Origin: Clostridia bacterium
Lineage (GTDB): Bacteria > Bacillota > Clostridia > Lachnospirales > Lachnospiraceae
Assembly: GCA_003249225.1 (NCBI GenBank)
Contig: QKJQ01000015.1
Span: 310,001-374,000 of the forward strand
DNA: 64,000 bases
Direction: 5' to 3'
Shown here: piece after piece, positions 60,288 to 64,000 of the stretch
Layout: each line of letters begins with the position of its first letter
Numbering within the stretch: the first letter of the stretch is position 1
Position numbers and translations under genes: made by a program
Notes under the pieces: generated by a model
Seen by the model: the letters and a program-made list of their open reading frames with translations, nothing else
Database searches by the model: none
Told to the model about the DNA's origin: nothing

Positions 60288-62741
60288 TTATTGGCCGACA
60301 CTAACCGGTATCCCGTTTTTATCATAATACTTTGTGGTGCCATCCTGACCTAAGATAGTTTCTGACGCAGCATAACCCCAGATCGAATCAATAAGATTTC
60401 CATCGGAGTCAAAGAACTTAATGGATGCCTTATCACCTGTAATTTCAGCCGCTAACTCTGCAAAGCCCATTGGACCTATGCACAACTGTCCGTCGCTTCC
60501 ATAATATCTTCTCGCTGTTTCAAGATGATCTTTATTATATTGAATCTCCATCCGGGCAAATCCTTCCGGCCCCATCACGTATGTATTTTCATCATTATAA
60601 TACGTTACATCCGTGAGAAAATTGTCAGAATCGAAGTATGCAACAAAAACGGCAAAACCCAGCGGACCGTTTACGTAATTACCATCTCTATCTTTATATT
60701 CCGTTCGAACAAGGTTATCAAGTAAATCATAGGAATTGGTCATGCATGTATAACCGGAAGGACTCTCAACAACCTGATCGTTATTATCATAGAATTCTTC
60801 GACCATAAGTCTGTCATAATCATCATATCCCCTTAAAACATAAGCAAAACCATACTTATTCATACATACAGACCGGTTTTTATCGTATCCGGTCGTATAT
60901 TGTATTTTCGTTATTTTACTACCCGGAAGAGATAATCCATAATCATATTGTATAACGGCACAACCTTCTGCACCAAGGGTCAGCAGCCCATTAATATCAT
61001 AGAACTCAACATATCTGCCATAAGAATTCTTTAATGACGATATACCCATCGTATTACTCATTGGCTTGTTATTCGCATCAATACATTGTTTCGTCAATTG
61101 TTTTTTTGTTTCATAGGTATACAGATAACCATATACACCCTCTGCATTAGCTGTCGCTTCTCCATTTTCATCAAAGTAATTCTCAAGCACTATAGCACCA
61201 AGTGAATCATATTGAAATGTCACTTGTGCAACTCCTTTGCTGCCTGATAGAAGGTTCTCATTTTCATCATAGTAATATAGCCTGCTGATGTGACCTGCTT
61301 CATCATATTCATATTGTAAAGCGGCATACTGATTCATTATCAAGACTTTATTTCTTTCACTATCGTAAAAATCTATTGTTGAACAATTTCCATGTGTATC
61401 ATATGTACGTTCGAAACAGGCATAACCATCACTGTTATCTGTCAGTTCTCCTTTTGCGTTGATCCATTCAACACAAGTAACATCGGAACCTGTATAAGTA
61501 TAGTGTTTCCCTCCTAATTCATTTTCCAGTAAATCACAATACATGATCTTTACGATTCTTCCCAGGGCATCATATTCGTATGTAACACCATATATACCGG
61601 CAGCATCACATACCTTCATTCCGGAGCGATTTAAAAAATGTATTTCTTTAACTTTCTGTTCATTATCGCATAATAATTCAAACTCTGCTATTGCACTTTT
61701 GGTATATGGAATGTTGGTTCTTCGATCCAGATATAAGCCAAATAATCCATCTGATGAAGTACTGTCGCTATATAGCAGGTATGTATCAGTTGTTTCGTTT
61801 TCCACGTATTGAACAAACTCAATCACCTGATGAAAACTCTCATTTATATTCCCGTAGGACTCTGTCATTAACTCCTCATGATACTGATTGTAAAAGATAA
61901 TTTCGCTTAACTGTCCATACTGGTTATAGTGAAGATCCAGTTCCGGTGGTCTGTCGTATTTTTCAATATCTGTTTCAACTGATATCTGAAAATCAGAATT
62001 TATGTGATCAACTTCCGTAAGCATAAACTCTTTATAGATGAATCGATAGCTGTTAACTCGATTTTTTACCTCAGACTTTTGCAACGGATATATTCCGACA
62101 GGTATATTGTTCTCCAGCACATAGTCAGCATAATATTCTGCTTTTGGTGTATAATACCAAATGAATACACCTGATACAATCATTACCATAACCCCGGCTG
62201 CTATTGCACAGATTCTCTGATTCCTGATACGCCTCTTCTCACGTTTGATCAGATCATCTGTACGAATCTCCAGCAATCCGGCTACAAGCCTGAAAAAGGC
62301 TGCTCTTTTGCCAACTTCATTAATATTGATTCCAAGTAACGGCTCCTTCATCGACCGAAGAGAAGGAGGAAAGCACTCCACACCGGGATCGTCTGCAAAA
62401 GGTTTCCCTTTTATGATAAAAGGAATAATGTAATTTAATTTATCTGCTTGAAGAAATTGCTCAATCTCCATATTGACCCATGAAGACTTTGCTGCACTTG
62501 GTGAGCAAATCACTATAAGATATTTTGATACCTCCAGTTCTTTTGATAGTGCACTTCGTACCGTACCGGTGGCCAGATCCGTTTTGTCTCGAAATACCGG
62601 TTTTACGCTTCTATACTCCAGTTTATATTGGTTCTGCAATACTACGGGAAGTTTATACTTTTCAAGCTTCCTCTGAAGCCATCTTGCCCATTTTTCATCT
62701 TCCCTCTTATAACTGATAAAAGCGTAATATTGATACTCCAT
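60288..62741 (-). CDS. TIR-domain membrane protein with long extracellular repeat region
   Basis: An 817-residue protein; start 62741 (MEYQYYAFISYKRED) has AAGGGG seven bases upstream. Residues 1-145 are a TIR domain: box 1 YYAFISYKRED, FRDKTDLATGTVRSALSKEL, and SPSAAKSSWVNMEIEQFL, where Glu92 stands four residues after Trp88, the place of the catalytic Glu of NAD-cleaving TIRs such as SARM1. A basic stretch (KREKRRIRNQR, 166-176) precedes one membrane segment (177-197), so the TIR faces the cytoplasm. Residues ~200-817 are extracellular and hold about eleven ~40-residue repeats of type GYAxxxxxYDxxGNxxxxxYYDxNGNxxxG, like YD/RHS or MORN-type modules. No neighbouring partner gene. A sensor-to-TIR signal device is an inference. 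Confidence 0.85.
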   Translation of the reverse strand: MEYQYYAFISYKREDEKWARWLQRKLEKYKLPVVLQNQYKLEYRSVKPVFRDKTDLATGTVRSALSKELEVSKYLIVICSPSAAKSSWVNMEIEQFLQADKLNYIIPFIIKGKPFADDPGVECFPPSLRSMKEPLLGININEVGKRAAFFRLVAGLLEIRTDDLIKREKRRIRNQRICAIAAGVMVMIVSGVFIWYYTPKAEYYADYVLENNIPVGIYPLQKSEVKNRVNSYRFIYKEFMLTEVDHINSDFQISVETDIEKYDRPPELDLHYNQYGQLSEIIFYNQYHEELMTESYGNINESFHQVIEFVQYVENETTDTYLLYSDSTSSDGLFGLYLDRRTNIPYTKSAIAEFELLCDNEQKVKEIHFLNRSGMKVCDAAGIYGVTYEYDALGRIVKIMYCDLLENELGGKHYTYTGSDVTCVEWINAKGELTDNSDGYACFERTYDTHGNCSTIDFYDSERNKVLIMNQYAALQYEYDEAGHISRLYYYDENENLLSGSKGVAQVTFQYDSLGAIVLENYFDENGEATANAEGVYGYLYTYETKKQLTKQCIDANNKPMSNTMGISSLKNSYGRYVEFYDINGLLTLGAEGCAVIQYDYGLSLPGSKITKIQYTTGYDKNRSVCMNKYGFAYVLRGYDDYDRLMVEEFYDNNDQVVESPSGYTCMTNSYDLLDNLVRTEYKDRDGNYVNGPLGFAVFVAYFDSDNFLTDVTYYNDENTYVMGPEGFARMEIQYNKDHLETARRYYGSDGQLCIGPMGFAELAAEITGDKASIKFFDSDGNLIDSIWGYAASETILGQDGTTKYYDKNGIPVSVGQ

Positions 62742-62969
62742 CGTTATACCCCTTTTATGATGTCTGATTCTCATGTGTTATGGTGTTGGTTTTCCTTGTA
62801 ATAGTTTTGCTAACTGAATATTTATCATGTAATAGTTTTCTATATTATAGCATGGTATAGACAGTCGCACCAGTATTATCAAGCCGTACTTTAGTCAGTA
62901 AATTCCAAGAATTGAATCACCTTGTTCAGAATGTTTCAGCGATCCTATGCAAAATATTTATGAATCTGC

Positions 62970-63005
62970 AAAAGCACCCATCAGCATATACCAATGAGTG
63001 CTTTT
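62970..63005 (-). terminator. Terminator after the SGNH hydrolase gene
   Basis: AAAAGCACcCAT pairs with ATGaGTGCTTTT over a 12-base loop and is followed by T on both strands. It lies 62 bases after the SGNH stop. The 62742-62969 stretch left of it shows no other feature than AT-rich leader sequence for the TIR gene. Confidence 0.8.
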
Positions 63006-63066
63006 CTTCTTATCTTTCTTCCTTTATCTTTACATTCCCAGGCTGATTGTCCGGCTCAGGCCTTCT

Positions 63067-63777
63067 TTATACAGCCGGCATCAGGATTTTACTGTTACCA
63101 TATAGGAAACCATTTGCAAAATTATAGAAGGTTGAGGCGATAACTTTTTGACCTGCTGTATTTGGATGCGTCCCATCTTCACACAACAATGCGTTCACGT
63201 CCCCTGATTTCAGGAAGGCTCCCCGCAAATCCACAAAGGGGACCTGCTTGTCCAGAGCAAGTGCTTCGATTGCCTTTGAATAACTTTCCTGATGATAGTA
63301 TATGTTTTTTATATCGCCCAGCCATTGCAGAATATTTTCTTTATTCAGGTCTTTGCAGAACCAGTCAAAAAAGCCCTGTGGTTCCAGTGGCGGCAAGGTA
63401 GTCAGAACAGGCAGTATCCCTCTAAGTTTTACTATATCAATGATCTCACTATAAGTCTCCAGAAAAAGATCGAGAGGTGTATTCGGTGTATAAATGCCTT
63501 TGGGATCCTCTGCAATAACCTTCCAATTGTAATCGCAGTCATTTCCGCCGTAATCCATCACGATCACATCGCATCCCAGGTTCTTCTCCAGCCCCTTCTT
63601 TACCAGGTTCCTTCCCTTTGTTACGGTACAGCCAAAGCTGGAATAATTCTTGATCTGAACCGAATATTTTTCACATAATGTTCCAACATCAATGTGATTA
63701 TCGACGTAATATCTTTTGTTTACCGGATTAATCTGAATCCCTTTTAAAATTGAATCACCATAGATTCCAATGTTCAT
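63067..63777 (-). CDS. SGNH/GDSL-family hydrolase
   Basis: A 236-residue esterase-fold protein starting MNIGIYGDSILKGIQIN at 63777. Block I is YGDSILKG (nucleophile Ser9), block III VMDYGGNDCDYNW and block V LCEDGTHPNTAG (catalytic Asp and His). There is no signal peptide, so it works in the cytoplasm, probably as a deacetylase or esterase on a sugar or cell-wall precursor. GGAGG lies 11 bases upstream, a little long; a TTG six codons earlier has no site at all. It is a single gene. Confidence 0.87.
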   Translation of the reverse strand: MNIGIYGDSILKGIQINPVNKRYYVDNHIDVGTLCEKYSVQIKNYSSFGCTVTKGRNLVKKGLEKNLGCDVIVMDYGGNDCDYNWKVIAEDPKGIYTPNTPLDLFLETYSEIIDIVKLRGILPVLTTLPPLEPQGFFDWFCKDLNKENILQWLGDIKNIYYHQESYSKAIEALALDKQVPFVDLRGAFLKSGDVNALLCEDGTHPNTAGQKVIASTFYNFANGFLYGNSKILMPAV

Positions 63778-63898
63778 TGTTCCGTTCGCCTCCAACTTAT
63801 CATTGCTGCATCACGTAGTTATCATAACCACATTATGCATCTTCCATAATCATATGTCAACAATAAGTTGTGAATTTCTGTGGCAACCAAGAATACAT

Positions 63899-64000
63899 TT
63901 ATATCTGCCATTCATTCAGTAATTCGATAAACGCCCTGAGTGCTGCAGACATCCATTTTGCTTTGTGATATAGAACTTGAGTAAATATGCCAAATTCCGG
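63899..64000 (-). CDS. LysR-family regulator, C-terminal end (cut by window edge)
   Basis: The last 33 codons of a gene entering from the right edge. They read QVLYHKAKWMSAALRAFIEL and end LNEWQI, then TAA. The pattern Tyr-His-Lys...Trp-x-Ser-x-Ala-x-x-x-Phe-Ile is the usual end of the LysR effector domain. Nothing can be said about ligand or target. Confidence 0.6.
   Translation of the reverse strand, partial: PEFGIFTQVLYHKAKWMSAALRAFIELLNEWQI

Overview
The window reads as a chromosomal segment of a Gram-positive, anaerobic, motile Clostridia, most like a Lachnospiraceae member (inference from gene content, not from a marker gene). Pointers are the NfnAB flavoprotein pair, LPXTG surface proteins with Pro/Thr-rich wall linkers, two chemoreceptors, PocR/AraC-type regulators, ATP-dependent dihydroxyacetone kinase, moderately AT-rich DNA with strong GGAGG ribosome sites, and occasional TTG starts. 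No rRNA, tRNA, CRISPR array, transposase or phage gene was seen, so this looks like core and niche-adaptation chromosome rather than an island.

Layout. 1-4103: redox and lipoate genes (partial aconitase-family hydratase, nfnB, nfnA, lplA). 4254-7370: a Wzz-like protein, a diguanylate cyclase and a small unknown protein. 7475-15554: two paralogous cassettes, each a ~174-residue unknown protein followed by a large VWA/LPXTG surface protein, with shared direct repeats upstream. 15676-23892: CorA, an MFS carrier, a three-gene ABC exporter, a ZIP transporter, a nitroreductase-like protein and a URO-D-like protein. 23895-27921: a sensory diguanylate cyclase and a chemoreceptor. 27980-31148: CbiMN-CbiQ-CbiO nickel/cobalt uptake. 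31153-33913: lactonase-like MBL hydrolase, glutamine-amidotransferase-like protein with a repeated leader, GNAT. 33968-40092: hybrid histidine kinase, REC/HD-GYP regulator and a second chemoreceptor. 40422-43711: GH31 glycosidase with a divergent AraC regulator. 43972-50272: glycerol operon (PocR/AraC regulator, gldA, dhaKL, and a membrane-anchored alpha/beta hydrolase). 50480-52933: MarR regulator and a NifX-like protein with palindromic operators, then a diguanylate cyclase. 53056-58184: MFS and adenylate-forming enzyme with a divergent TetR, a SatA-like acetyltransferase and an S51 peptidase. 58318-64000: ABC-F ATPase, a TIR-transmembrane-repeat protein, an SGNH hydrolase and the end of a LysR regulator.

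How the genes work together. Three GGDEF proteins, one HD-GYP protein, a hybrid kinase and two chemoreceptors make the window rich in c-di-GMP and sensory signalling, next to surface proteins of the kind such signalling often controls. Several regulator-target pairs are visible: AraC/GH31, PocR-AraC/glycerol genes, MarR/NifX and TetR/adenylate-forming enzyme-MFS. The most unusual items are the TIR protein with a long extracellular repeat region, the duplicated surface-protein cassettes with their 11-bp-phased repeats, three separate low-complexity arrays in intergenic positions, and the duplicated ribosome-site leader at 32167-32291. Families were assigned by eye from motifs; no database search was run.
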